Shown here piece after piece: positions 1 through 7,871 of a DNA stretch of 31,419 bases. The DNA comes from CAZVCJ01 sp964625745 (GTDB lineage Bacteria; Chloroflexota; Anaerolineae; VGOG01): NCBI GenBank assembly GCA_964625745.1, contig CAZVCJ010000033.1, positions 1-31,419 of the forward strand, given 5' to 3'. The notes under the pieces were generated by a model. That model had not been told where the DNA came from. It did not search any database and saw only the letters and a program-made list of their open reading frames with translations. The position numbers and the translations under genes were made by a program. Numbering within the stretch: the first letter of the stretch is position 1; each line of letters opens with the position of its first letter.

Positions 1-363
1 CCAGTGCAGCCGGGTGACTGGCTGTGCTGAAGCGTTGTATCCCCCTGAGAAAGGGGGGCAAGACCGCAGCCCGTAACATGAAGTGAATGGCGAAGCAAAG
101 CTTCGCACAGCAGCGTCGAAATGTTAGCCCCGAAAAGGGAACAAGGGAGAGCCGAGCTTTTCATGCGAAGTGAAGGCCATGGAAGCGGCGAAGAACCCTT
201 CGACAGCCCTTCGACGGGGCTCAGGACAGGGCTCAGGGTAGGCTCTGGAAGAGCAGCACCGGAGAGATCTCCGGCGTAGGGAGAGCGGGATGTTGGGACA
301 GTCGAGGAGGGGCGTGCGATTGATGTAGAGGGAGATATCGAACATTGGACGAGCAGTGGAAAA
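1..363 (+). other. Non-coding, structured DNA resembling a group II intron remnant
   Basis: No convincing gene lies here. The first 200 bases are rich in small hairpins and GAAA-like loops (for example CCCCCTGAGAAAGGGGGG at 41-58), and the overall texture resembles domain I of an ORF-less group II intron. From about 195 to 240 there are short repeats of the type CTTCGAC and GGGCTCAGG. Two minus-strand reading frames cross the region, but both look like by-products of base composition. No domain V could be identified, so intron origin is a guess from general resemblance only. Confidence 0.3.
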
Positions 364-394
364 GGGAGCGCGGCTCAAGTCCGTGCTCCTTTTT
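364..394 (+). terminator. Intrinsic terminator before the ABC exporter operon
   Basis: GGAGCGCGG (364-372) pairs with CCGTGCTCC (381-389), one G-T wobble, and a run of five T follows. It would insulate the ABC operon from transcription arriving from the left. Confidence 0.55.
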
Positions 395-421
395 GGCGTG
401 CTCCGTTCCAGGTGGTATAAT
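393..421 (+). promoter_or_regulatory. Sigma-70-like promoter for the ABC exporter operon
   Basis: A perfect TATAAT at 416-421 is preceded, with 17 bp spacing, by a weak -35 TTGGCG at 393-398. The site is about 100 bp upstream of the first ABC gene and directly after the terminator, so it is the likely operon promoter. A weak -35 could mean that an activator is needed. Confidence 0.45.
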
Positions 422-518
422 CTGTATCTGCACCCCGCTGTGAAAAGGTGACCGTTGGGGCGCCTTTAGATTGGCATTACATAAAATGACTTCAAAATAG
501 ATAGGAGCGCAATCTACC

Positions 519-2771
519 ATGATTCGATTGACAAAATACCTGAAACCTTATCTGACAATGATCCTGCTCGCCATTGTTCTGTTGTTTGCGCAAGCAAACT
601 TCGATCTGGCGCTACCTGATTATCTCTCTCGGATCGTCAACATTGGCATCCAGCAGGGCGGTGTGGAAAACGCTGTACCGGTTGCGATCCGCCAGAGTGA
701 GATGGACAAGCTCATGATCTTTATGAGTGCTGAGGATAAAACGGCCGTGCGCGGTGGTTACACCCTGGTGGATCAGGATTCGCCTGACTATGACGCCGCT
801 GTTCGAGACTATCCCATTCTGAAAGAAGAACCGATCTTTGTCCTGAATGAGGTTGGCGGGGCAGAGGCCGCTTTGCTTACAGCCCGTTTGAATCCCGTGA
901 TGGGCAAAGCAGTCCTGGTCGTGTCCAGTATCGAGCAAATGATGGCTGATCCATCCAGGGCCGCAGAAATGGGTGGGGACTTCGGGTTCGACCCAAGTAT
1001 GATCCCACAAGGTATGGACGTTTTTGCCCTTTTGGGACGACTGCCTGCCGCTCAGCTAGAGCAAATGACCGACGTTGTCAGCCAGCGATTTGGAACGCTT
1101 GGGGACAGCATGATCATTCAGGCGGCGGTGGGCCCCGTCAAGGCAGAGTACGAGGCTCTTGGCATGGATACGGACAAGCTACGGAGCAACTACATCCTGC
1201 GCGTCGGCGGCTTTATGCTTCTACTGACCTTGCTTTCCGGTGTCTGTATCATCACCGTCGGCTATCTGTCGGCCAGGACGGCGGCCGGGGCGGCACGCGA
1301 CATACGCCGGGATGTATTCCGCAAAGTCGAAAGCTTTTCCAACACCGAGTTCAACACCTTTTCCACTGCGTCGCTGATCACTCGCTCAACCAATGACGTC
1401 ACTCAGATCCAGATGGTGGTTATCCTGATAGTGCGCCTGGTCTTTTACGCGCCCATCATGGGCGTAGGCGGTGTCATACGGGCGGTCGGCAAGGGCGGGT
1501 CTATGTGGTGGATCATCGCCGTGGCGGTGATGGTGCTGATCGGCCTGGTCCTGATCGTCATTTCGATCGCCCTGCCCAAGTTCAAGATCATCCAAAAACT
1601 GATAGACCGCATAAACCTGGTGGCCCGTGAAAACCTGTCAGGCGTGATGGTCATCCGGGCGTTCAACATGCAGGCGTTCGAGGAGAACCGCTTTGACAAG
1701 GCCAACCTCGACCTGACCGCTGTCAGCCTGTTTATCAACCGGTTGATGGTGATCATGATGCCGCTGATGATGCTCATCATGAACGGGCTAGCTATGGCCA
1801 TCATCTGGGTCGGTGCTCACCAGGTGGCCGAGGCGAACATGCAGGTTGGCGATATGATGGCCTTTATTCAGTACGCCATGCAGATCGTGATGTCATTCCT
1901 GATGCTGACCATGCTGTTTATTTTTCTGCCGCGCGCCTCGGTGTCGGCTGACCGTATCGCCGATGTGCTAGAGACTGATCCTGTGATCCGGGATCCCGAA
2001 CAACCAAAACAGTTTTCTGGCTCATCCCAGGGACTGATCGAGTTTCGTGACGTATCATTCCGGTATCCTGGTGCGCTAGAAAACGTGCTGTGCAACATCA
2101 CCTTTACGGCCGAGCCCGGACAGACCACCGCTTTTATCGGTTCAACAGGCTGTGGAAAATCAACCCTCATTGACCTGATCCCCCGTTTCTACGATGTGAC
2201 CGAGGGCGCCGTCTACGTGGATGGCATAGATATCCGCCAGGTTACCCAGCACGACCTGCGCGATAGGATCGGCTACATTCCACAAACCGGCACCCTGTTC
2301 GCTGGCACCATCGAAAGCAACCTGCTGTACGCCGACGAGAACGCCAGCGCCGAAACGGTGCGGGAAGCGGTCGCCATTGCACAGGCGAGCGAGTTCATCT
2401 TTGACAAGCCCGAGGGTTTGAACGCCGAGATATCTCAAGGCGGTACGAATGTGTCGGGGGGGCAGAAACAGCGGCTGTCCATCGCCCGCGCCCTGGTCAA
2501 GAAACCCCCGATTTACATCTTTGACGACAGCTTTTCGGCCCTGGATTTCAGGACCGACTATGCCCTGCGGGCAGCGCTCAAGGAGAAAACCGGCCAGAGC
2601 ACCGTGCTGATCGTGACCCAGCGTGTGTCCACGATCAAAAATGCGGATCAGATCATAGTACTCGAAAAGGGCCGGGCCGTTGGCAAGGGCACACACCACC
2701 AACTGATGGATAGCTGCGAAACCTACCGGGAAATCGCATTGTCACAGTTGAGTTTGGAGGAACTGGCATGA
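519..2771 (+). CDS. ABC exporter half-transporter, subunit with degenerate ATPase site
   Basis: This 750-residue type IV ABC exporter subunit has an N-terminal membrane domain fused to a C-terminal ATPase. TM1 (about 12-33) is followed by an unusually long extracytoplasmic segment of roughly 170 residues before TM2 (about 228-250), then the remaining helices up to about 480. Walker A is GSTGCGKST (about 541-549), the signature is VSGGQKQR and Walker B is YIFDDS. Asp replaces the catalytic Glu after Walker B, as in the degenerate half of heterodimeric exporters such as TM287/288, LmrCD and BmrCD. AGGAG at 503-507 supports the ATG. The stop overlaps the next start by 4 bp, so the two chains are almost certainly co-translated partners. 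Substrate is unknown; a drug or lipid exporter is likely. Confidence 0.93.
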   Translation: MIRLTKYLKPYLTMILLAIVLLFAQANFDLALPDYLSRIVNIGIQQGGVENAVPVAIRQSEMDKLMIFMSAEDKTAVRGGYTLVDQDSPDYDAAVRDYPILKEEPIFVLNEVGGAEAALLTARLNPVMGKAVLVVSSIEQMMADPSRAAEMGGDFGFDPSMIPQGMDVFALLGRLPAAQLEQMTDVVSQRFGTLGDSMIIQAAVGPVKAEYEALGMDTDKLRSNYILRVGGFMLLLTLLSGVCIITVGYLSARTAAGAARDIRRDVFRKVESFSNTEFNTFSTASLITRSTNDVTQIQMVVILIVRLVFYAPIMGVGGVIRAVGKGGSMWWIIAVAVMVLIGLVLIVISIALPKFKIIQKLIDRINLVARENLSGVMVIRAFNMQAFEENRFDKANLDLTAVSLFINRLMVIMMPLMMLIMNGLAMAIIWVGAHQVAEANMQVGDMMAFIQYAMQIVMSFLMLTMLFIFLPRASVSADRIADVLETDPVIRDPEQPKQFSGSSQGLIEFRDVSFRYPGALENVLCNITFTAEPGQTTAFIGSTGCGKSTLIDLIPRFYDVTEGAVYVDGIDIRQVTQHDLRDRIGYIPQTGTLFAGTIESNLLYADENASAETVREAVAIAQASEFIFDKPEGLNAEISQGGTNVSGGQKQRLSIARALVKKPPIYIFDDSFSALDFRTDYALRAALKEKTGQSTVLIVTQRVSTIKNADQIIVLEKGRAVGKGTHHQLMDSCETYREIALSQLSLEELA

Positions 2772-4657
2772 GCATGCACAACAACAGATCGAGTAATCGA
2801 GAATCCGGGCCACCGGTTGGCCCTGGAAGCAGGCGTGGACCGATAGGCCACCGCGGCCCTATGGCCATGATGATGAAAGGTGATAAGGCCCGCGATTTCA
2901 AGGGCACCATGGCCAAACTGGTCGAATATCTGGGCAAGTATAAAGTGACCGTGCTGATCGTACTGGTGTTTGCGGTTGCCTCTACTGCTGCCAGTATCGC
3001 CGGCCCCAAGATCCTGGGCAAGGCCACCACCAGACTGTTTGAGGGTGTGCTGGCTCAACTGAGTGGAACCGGTGAGGTTGACTTTGAATATATCGGCCGA
3101 ATACTGCTGCTTACGCTCGGCCTGTACTTGCTGTCAGCCCTCTTTAGCTACGTCCAGGGTTGGATCATGGCTGATGTTTCCACCAACATCGCCTACCGAT
3201 TTCGCAGGGATATTTCTGAAAAGATCAACCGCCTGCCGCTCAAATACTTCGACGGCACCACCCACGGCGAGGTGCTCTCTCGTATCACCAACGACGTGGA
3301 TACCGTCAACCAGACGCTGAGCCAGAGCCTCACCCAGATCATCACGTCGGTGGTAACGGTGATCGGCGTGCTGGTCATGATGTTCTCCATCAATTGGCTG
3401 ATGACCCTGGTGGCGCTTACGATCATCCCGTTTTCGGTGGTGGTCGTGGCTCTGATCGTCAAGCAGTCGCAAAAACACTTCAAGCGGCAGCAGGACTATT
3501 TGGGGCACGTCAACGGGCACGTGGAAGAAATGTACGGCGGCCACATCGTGATGAAAGCCTTTAATGGCGAAGAAAAGAGCATCCAACAATTCGACCATTT
3601 CAACGACGCCCTCTATGATTCGGCCTGGAAATCCCAGTTCCTATCTGGCCTGATGATGCCGATCATGACGTTCGTTGGCAACCTGGGCTACGTGGGGGTG
3701 GCCGTTCTGGGTGGCTGGCTGGCGATCAGAAACGCCATCACCGTTGGCGATATCCAGGCATTTATCCAGTATGTTCGCTCGTTCACCCAACCCATCCAGC
3801 AGCTCGCCAATATCTCGAACGTGCTTCAGCAAACCGCCGCGGCCGCTGAACGGGTGTTTGAGTTCCTCGATGAAGGCGAGGAGGTCGCTGAAACGGCCGC
3901 CCCGGTTAGACTGGACCAGGTAGCGGGTCAGGTTGAGTTCCGAGACGTACAGTTTGGATACGACCCGAAGAAGGTAGTCGTCAACAAGTTTAGCGCGGCT
4001 GCCCAACCGGGCCAGAAGGTCGCCATCGTGGGACCGACCGGCGCCGGCAAGACGACGATGGTCAAACTGCTCATGCGTTTCTACGACCTGAACAGCGGGG
4101 CGATTCTGGTGGACGGTCACGATATCCGCGATCTCACCCGCCACGACTTGCGCAAGATGTTTGGCATGGTGTTGCAGGATACCTGGCTCTACAATGACAG
4201 CATCATGGAGAATATCCGTTACGGCCGGCCGGGGGCGACCGATGAGGAGGTGATCGAGGCGGCCAAGACTGCGCACGTAGACCATTTCGTGCGCACCCTG
4301 CCCGAAGGCTACAATATGGAGCTCAACGAGGAGGCATCGAACGTTTCGCAGGGTCAGAAGCAGCTTCTGACCATCGCCCGCGCCGTTCTCGCTGATCCCA
4401 GGATGCTCATTCTGGATGAAGCCACCAGCTCAGTTGATACCCGCACCGAGGTGCTGATCCAGCAAGCGATGGACAAGCTGATGGAGGGCCGCACCAGTTT
4501 TATCATCGCCCATCGCCTGTCCACCATCCGCAACGCTGATGTGATCCTGGTCATGAATGAGGGTGATATTGTAGAGAGCGGCAAGCATGAGGAACTACTT
4601 GAGCAGGGTGGCTTTTATGCCGAACTGTACAATAGTCAGTTTCAAATTGCCAGATGA
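2768..4657 (+). CDS. ABC exporter half-transporter, catalytic-Glu subunit
   Basis: This 629-residue partner has a Gly/Arg-rich cytosolic N-terminus (about 1-55), six TM helices (about 58-350) and an ATPase domain. Walker A is GPTGAGKTT, Walker B is LILDEATSSVD with an intact catalytic Glu, and the switch His is in IIAHRLS. The signature is VSQGQKQ instead of LSGGQ. In known asymmetric exporters the degenerate nucleotide site combines the Asp-type Walker B of one chain with the altered signature of the other. Both defects are present here, one in each gene, which strongly supports a heterodimer with one active ATP site. Start and stop overlap with the upstream gene (ATGA). Confidence 0.93.
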   Translation: MSMHNNRSSNRESGPPVGPGSRRGPIGHRGPMAMMMKGDKARDFKGTMAKLVEYLGKYKVTVLIVLVFAVASTAASIAGPKILGKATTRLFEGVLAQLSGTGEVDFEYIGRILLLTLGLYLLSALFSYVQGWIMADVSTNIAYRFRRDISEKINRLPLKYFDGTTHGEVLSRITNDVDTVNQTLSQSLTQIITSVVTVIGVLVMMFSINWLMTLVALTIIPFSVVVVALIVKQSQKHFKRQQDYLGHVNGHVEEMYGGHIVMKAFNGEEKSIQQFDHFNDALYDSAWKSQFLSGLMMPIMTFVGNLGYVGVAVLGGWLAIRNAITVGDIQAFIQYVRSFTQPIQQLANISNVLQQTAAAAERVFEFLDEGEEVAETAAPVRLDQVAGQVEFRDVQFGYDPKKVVVNKFSAAAQPGQKVAIVGPTGAGKTTMVKLLMRFYDLNSGAILVDGHDIRDLTRHDLRKMFGMVLQDTWLYNDSIMENIRYGRPGATDEEVIEAAKTAHVDHFVRTLPEGYNMELNEEASNVSQGQKQLLTIARAVLADPRMLILDEATSSVDTRTEVLIQQAMDKLMEGRTSFIIAHRLSTIRNADVILVMNEGDIVESGKHEELLEQGGFYAELYNSQFQIAR

Positions 4658-4713
4658 ACTAAAAACTGGGGCCAGGATTTGGTGTTCAGTGGAGAGGTGA
4701 CGCAAAATGGGTC

Positions 4714-4750
4714 AAGCGGGAGGTCTAAAATGCCTCCCGCTTTTGCTTTT
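4714..4750 (+). terminator. Intrinsic terminator in module copy 1
   Basis: AAGCGGGAGG (4714-4723) and CCTCCCGCTT (4733-4742) form a perfect 10-bp stem with a 9-nt loop, followed by TTGCTTTT. It closes the ABC exporter operon. Confidence 0.85.
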
Positions 4751-4773
4751 CGGGCTGGGCATCGTACTGGTGG

Positions 4774-4802
4774 TTGACTTGCAGGGGCTTCTGCTGTATA
4801 AT
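4774..4802 (+). promoter_or_regulatory. Consensus sigma-70 promoter in module copy 1
   Basis: TTGACT (4774-4779), a 17-bp spacer, then TATAAT (4797-4802). The expected start near 4809 gives a leader of about 75 nt before the ATG at 4885. Confidence 0.8.
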
Positions 4803-4884
4803 ACCGAGTGACAAGGGATGCCCCACAAGTTTTCGCGGAAGGCCCTTTTTCAAACAAGATTCCCTTTGTGTCGGAGTTGTGTGG

Positions 4885-5088
4885 ATGACAAATCAAGCAA
4901 TTTCTCACGACTACCAAGAGGAAACCGCTGAAGCCAAAGCCCGTTTGTTTCAAGCCTTGCCCCTGGCTGAGCGCATGGAACTGCTGTGCCTCTTCACGGA
5001 TTTGATATTGACCGTTAACCCGCATATTGTGGAGCAGAAAGATGCTCAACCGCTTGCAGGGCGTGTTCGCGTCCTTACGCCGGCATGA
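4885..5088 (+). CDS. Small helical protein upstream of a nucleotidyltransferase (possible antitoxin)
   Basis: This 67-residue protein starts at 4885, supported by GGAG at 4873-4876 and by lying downstream of the copy 1 promoter. The reading frame is open back to 4774, but that would begin inside the -35 box. The sequence is charged and helical (EETAEAKARLFQALPLAERM) with no signal peptide. I do not recognise a family. It overlaps the next gene by 47 bp in another frame. Tight overlap of a small protein with a minimal nucleotidyltransferase suggests a toxin-antitoxin pair; this is inferred from arrangement only. Confidence 0.6.
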   Translation: MTNQAISHDYQEETAEAKARLFQALPLAERMELLCLFTDLILTVNPHIVEQKDAQPLAGRVRVLTPA

Positions 5089-5503
5089 CGTCAAGTATGT
5101 TGTTATCGGTGGTATCGCGGCGGTGCTGCACGGCGTGCCCCGCGCCACTTTTGATCTGGACCTTCTCATCGAAGCCACGCCGGAGAATGCCCAACGTCTA
5201 TTGGACGCACTGCTAGACGAAAGATTCGGCACTGCCGCGCTTACTTCAGCGCAAGATGTATTGGCCCACGAAATCACGGTTTTCAAAGACTGGGTGCGGA
5301 TTGATGTCCAAACGAGTACCCCCGGCTTAGTTTTCGAGACCGCGTGGCAACGCCGTGTAACGATGCTGTACAAAGGACAAGAGTTCTACGTGGTATCCAA
5401 AGCGGATCTGATAGCTTCCAAACGGGCGGCGGGACGGGAGCAGGATCTGGAAGACGTGCGCCTTCTGGAATTGGACAAGGGAGAAGCAAAGCGGGAGGTC
5501 TGA
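5042..5503 (+). CDS. Nucleotidyltransferase-fold protein (AbiEii/MNT-like)
   Basis: A 153-residue protein starting at ATG 5042, with GGAG at 5031-5034; the longer in-frame start at 5027 lacks a ribosome site. The motifs VVIGGIAAVLHGVPRATFD and DLDLLI match the GG...DxD core of nucleotidyltransferase-fold proteins related to the AbiEii toxin and MNT families. A later VSKADLIASKRAAGREQDLEDV helix is typical of the same group. The last six codons and the stop lie inside module copy 2: the TGA (5501-5503) is in the terminator loop. The native C-terminus may therefore have been replaced when the module arrived. A role as nucleotidyltransferase toxin is inference. Confidence 0.75.
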   Translation: MLNRLQGVFASLRRHDVKYVVIGGIAAVLHGVPRATFDLDLLIEATPENAQRLLDALLDERFGTAALTSAQDVLAHEITVFKDWVRIDVQTSTPGLVFETAWQRRVTMLYKGQEFYVVSKADLIASKRAAGREQDLEDVRLLELDKGEAKREV

Positions 5504-5700
5504 AACGCCTCCCGCTTTTGCTTTTCGGGCTGGGCCTTGTACTGGTGGTTGACCTGCAAGGGCTTCTACTGTATAATATCAAGCAACAAGAGATGTCCAC
5601 TTCTGTCCCGTTGTGGCAAGTTTGCTAGACGGACGAGATTTCTGGACAATACACCCTACGAGGGTGTCTACGATGTCCAGATAATAAGAGTTAAATCCGA
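5481..5700 (+). repeat. Terminator-promoter module, copy 2
   Basis: It carries a terminator stem (5489-5498 with 5508-5517), TTGACC at 5549-5554, a 17-bp spacer and TATAAT at 5572-5577. Downstream, TCTGGACA (about 5640-5647) pairs with TGTCCAGA (about 5674-5681) around an inner ACACCC/GGGTGT stem, giving a hairpin in the leader. The segment GTCCAGATAATAAGAGTTA is shared with copy 3. It ends at GTTAAAT (5690-5696), which fits an attC core GTTRRRY. The nearest downstream gene on this strand starts only at 6318. Confidence 0.75.
5549..5577 (+). promoter_or_regulatory. Consensus promoter in module copy 2
   Basis: TTGACC and TATAAT with a 17-bp spacer, otherwise like copy 1. No open gene follows directly, so this copy may be silent or make a short RNA. 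Confidence 0.65.
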
Positions 5701-5975
5701 CGCACTCTTCCTCGCCCCCCCTCCATCCTTTCATTCCCTCCCCCGTCTCTCCGCCTCCCGCTCCTCCATCGCCTGCCGCCGCCCAAATAGACCCAACCCC
5801 GCCAGTCGTGGATCAGAGGCCAGAGATGATCTCCAGTCACTGCCTGCTGCCACCACACTGGCCACCGCAGAGCGTAGGGGATCATGAACGCCACCAAGTA
5901 GATCCCCGCCGACAACGCCCCGGCCAGGGCCGCCTTTCGTCGCCGGGGGAGGATAGAACGGCGCTCGCCGGCCAT
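5691..5975 (-). pseudogene. Possible frameshifted membrane-protein remnant
   Basis: On the minus strand a frame beginning MAGERRSILPRRRK has one hydrophobic segment (ALAGALSAGIYLVAFMI) followed by ALRWPVWWQQ. In a second minus frame the end reads LASDPRLAGLGLFGRRQ before a stop at 5731, which looks more protein-like than the end of the first frame. A frameshift near 5830 in a decayed gene would explain both. The region is also very GC-rich, which opens frames by chance. Confidence 0.25.
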
Positions 5976-6061
5976 CGTCGGGCTTCGCTCCGCTCCGCCC
6001 TCCCGGCTCGCGCCGAGGGCTCCCTTTGGGACGGCCGACCCCTGACCTTCCGCTTTCCTTT

Positions 6062-6090
6062 TTGACGTCCCGTCCCAAACGTGCTATAAT
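6062..6090 (+). promoter_or_regulatory. Consensus sigma-70 promoter
   Basis: TTGACG (6062-6067), a 17-bp spacer and TATAAT (6085-6090). This is an independent promoter, not a copy of the repeated module. It would give a leader of about 220 nt before the gene at 6318. Confidence 0.7.
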
Positions 6091-6317
6091 CTCTGCAGCA
6101 ACCAAACATGAAAAAAGCCACGCGGCTTTCACCAGCCCGAGGCTCTGACCCTAGCGCGGTGCAGGCGCCAAGGCATCCTCATTCTACCACACCCGCCTAC
6201 ACGACACAAGAGATATGTCGTCTGGCCTTCTCTGACAACTGCCACGTTCGCGGGAGGAGGCGAGCTAGAGCCAATGCGATGCAGGACTTTGCAAAGACAA
6301 GACAAGGAGAAAATACG

Positions 6318-6632
6318 ATGTCACTCCGGTATGCGGTGGAAAAGCTTCACATCGCCACGTCCATGTTAGCAACGGGGCAAGGAGCCATTACAGAAAGGCT
6401 TTGGGAGGTCTGGAGGGATAGTGGCCTGCTGATGGTAGATAAGGGTGACGTTCCACAAGAATTCTCCGAGGATCTTCAACAGGTGCAGGAAGGGCTAAAG
6501 CATCTGCAATCTGGTGCTCTGACAACCACGGAGGCCTGTTCAGACCTGGCAAGGAGGATTTTTGCCCTCTACGACGACATCTGCAGAGTTGACGCCCAAA
6601 AGGGCATGTCAGATCTTTACCAGGAGCCATGA
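6318..6632 (+). CDS. Small helical hypothetical protein
   Basis: A 104-residue soluble protein starting MSLRYAVEKLHIATSMLATG. AAGGAG at 6304-6309 sits 8 nt before ATG 6318 and decides this start; the frame is open upstream to 6108 but has no ribosome site there. It is predicted mostly alpha-helical, without TM segments or a recognisable catalytic motif. I recall similar short proteins of unknown role, but cannot name a family. Its stop overlaps the next start (ATGA at 6629-6632), so it is translationally coupled to the broken gene that follows, and it precedes the first attC-like site. Confidence 0.6.
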   Translation: MSLRYAVEKLHIATSMLATGQGAITERLWEVWRDSGLLMVDKGDVPQEFSEDLQQVQEGLKHLQSGALTTTEACSDLARRIFALYDDICRVDAQKGMSDLYQEP

Positions 6633-6823
6633 AGGTATTCGGCGTTCCTGCTCAATTCACTGACCAGGGCATTCGTACAGCACCTTCAGACGAGCTTACT
6701 CACAAGCGTGCCAAATGAGTGGCATTCTTGTTTGAGAGTACCAGCACCAATGTGCTTGGTCTGCTTAACGAAGCTGTCCCTGGTATCTCAAACTTGGCAA
6801 AGAAACCCTACAAAGAGATATGA
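6629..6823 (+). pseudogene. Small gene interrupted by an in-frame TGA
   Basis: ATG 6629 overlaps the previous stop. The frame reads MKVFGVPAQFTDQG... to a TGA at 6716-6718, then continues VAFLFESTSTNVLGLLNE... to a second TGA at 6821-6823. The second half looks like genuine protein, and frame is kept across the stop. It is most simply a roughly 64-residue protein with a premature stop; two short peptides or stop-codon readthrough are alternatives. Function is unknown. Confidence 0.4.
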
Positions 6824-6853
6824 GTTAATGCGTGATTTGTAGATTGGCTTGCG

Positions 6854-6984
6854 GTCTACCAGCGCATGAAGCCGACCTTGCTGTCGAGAGTTTTCGTGAA
6901 GGTGTTTTCGGTTTTTGAGTGTTTTGCGTCCAGTTTGGCCACACTGCGCCAGCCGCCCGGCGGCTGATGCGCGATCCGTTGGGC
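6854..6984 (+). repeat. attC-like recombination site 1
   Basis: The right core is GTTGGGC (6978-6984), matching GTTRRRY. The left core is degenerate: GTCTACC at 6854-6860. The arms AGCGCATGAAGCCGACC (from 6861) and the reverse complement of the right arm (GCGCATCAGCCGCC) match, making a long imperfect hairpin. Its 131-bp length agrees with sites 2 and 5, and the T-rich centre resembles that of site 2. Confidence 0.65.
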
Positions 6985-7012
6985 GCAGAAGATTTCAGCA
7001 TAAATTCTGAAG

Positions 7013-7669
7013 ATGGAAACAATCCCTCGCACACACTTTTACAGATCTTTTATTGAGATAGTTGAAAAGCAATGGCTATCTGCCAAGGCAAACAGGGAGA
7101 AATTACCTGAATTGTTTGACCAATTATCAAAACTTAAAGGCGATGATGCTACATATTTTAAAATGACGCAAATCAATCCTATTCAAGAAGAAATAAATTC
7201 ATGCTCTTGTATAGTAGTAGTTTTATCTGCTCTTGCTCTTGAGGGCTATATTTACGATTATGCTGCACGAAACCTTTCGGATAGTTTCGCAGATGACATT
7301 GATAAACTTGACGCAGTTAGTAAGTGGTTGGTTATTCCTCAATTGGTAACAGGGAAAAAATTCCCCAAAGATGGGAAAGCTTTTCAATTATTGAAACAAC
7401 TTGTAAGTGATAGAAATTATTTAGCCCATCCAAAATCAGCGCCACATTTAGTTTTCGACCAAAAAAACAAAAATTGGGATGTTAGCGGCAAGGCACAGCA
7501 TATGCGAGAGTTTTCCAATTCCCTCTTTGATAAAGCCCAAAATGCCATAAAAGCTCTTGATGAACTTGCGTTGGTTATGGAAAAACTCGACCCAAATGAG
7601 TTTGCTTCCTTCCATCTGATGAGAATGGTTGGAAGGAGAAAAGCACAGGCGGAGAAATATGGCGTCTGA
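7013..7669 (+). CDS. HEPN-like cassette protein, putative RNase
   Basis: A 218-residue protein with distinctly lower GC than its neighbours. The central helix contains SDRNYLAHPK, with Arg134 and His139 forming the R-x4-6-H motif of HEPN ribonucleases. It follows a hydrophobic helix (CIVVVLSALALEGYIYDYAA) typical of the HEPN bundle. No strong Shine-Dalgarno precedes ATG 7013. The gene fills a cassette whose ends are complementary: GTTGGGCGCAG at 6978 and CTGCGCCCAAC ending at 7684. HEPN proteins act as toxins or abortive-infection nucleases; here that role is inferred from one motif plus context. No minimal nucleotidyltransferase antitoxin is adjacent. Confidence 0.65.
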   Translation: METIPRTHFYRSFIEIVEKQWLSAKANREKLPELFDQLSKLKGDDATYFKMTQINPIQEEINSCSCIVVVLSALALEGYIYDYAARNLSDSFADDIDKLDAVSKWLVIPQLVTGKKFPKDGKAFQLLKQLVSDRNYLAHPKSAPHLVFDQKNKNWDVSGKAQHMREFSNSLFDKAQNAIKALDELALVMEKLDPNEFASFHLMRMVGRRKAQAEKYGV

Positions 7670-7677
7670 AAAACTGC

Positions 7678-7807
7678 GCCCAACACAGCGTGCACTGGAC
7701 GGCGGGGATTCGTCGCTGTTTTCAAGCATTTTTCTGGCTTTGAGTTTTTTCTGCTCCCCAAGCATTATCCACGTCCGCCCCGCCGCCAGTAACGCATCCC
7801 GTTAGGC
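7678..7807 (+). repeat. attC recombination site 2
   Basis: GCCCAAC (7678-7684) and GTTAGGC (7801-7807) are exact RYYYAAC and GTTRRRY cores, 130 bp end to end. The left arm, with GCGTGCACTGGACGGCGGGG, matches the reverse complement of the right arm, with GCGTTACTGGCGGCGGGG. The few unpaired bases are of the kind that orient integron attC hairpins. This is one of the clearest sites in the window. Confidence 0.85.
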
Positions 7808-7871
7808 AGCTGAACATTCCCCACCCTCTCAGGCCCAATTCTGGCCACACTGAAAAGGCAACCGAAAGCAG

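Larger units (their letters stand above)
4668..4820 (+). repeat. Terminator-promoter module, copy 1
   Basis: First of four dispersed copies. The left end (4668-4700) reads GARIWCSVER-stop, a relic of the 3' end of a histidine kinase gene still attached to copy 4. Then come an intrinsic terminator (4714-4750) and a consensus promoter (4774-4802). The module starts 10 bp after the ABC operon stop codon, so it ends that operon and starts transcription of the overlapping pair at 4885-5503. Confidence 0.8.

Noticed and set aside
4774..4884. Longer N-terminus for the small gene at 4885
   Set aside because: It would start inside the -35 box of the copy 1 promoter, so it cannot be in the transcript.
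5690..5696. GTTAAAT as an attC core after module copy 2
   Set aside because: It matches GTTRRRY and the position parallels copy 3, but no complementary cassette end or arm was found; a 7-bp degenerate match alone is weak.
6107..6130. Hairpin AAAGCC-GCGT-GGCTTT with T run on the minus strand, a possible terminator
   Set aside because: Looks like a small intrinsic terminator, but no convincing minus-strand gene ends here, so it was not listed as a feature.
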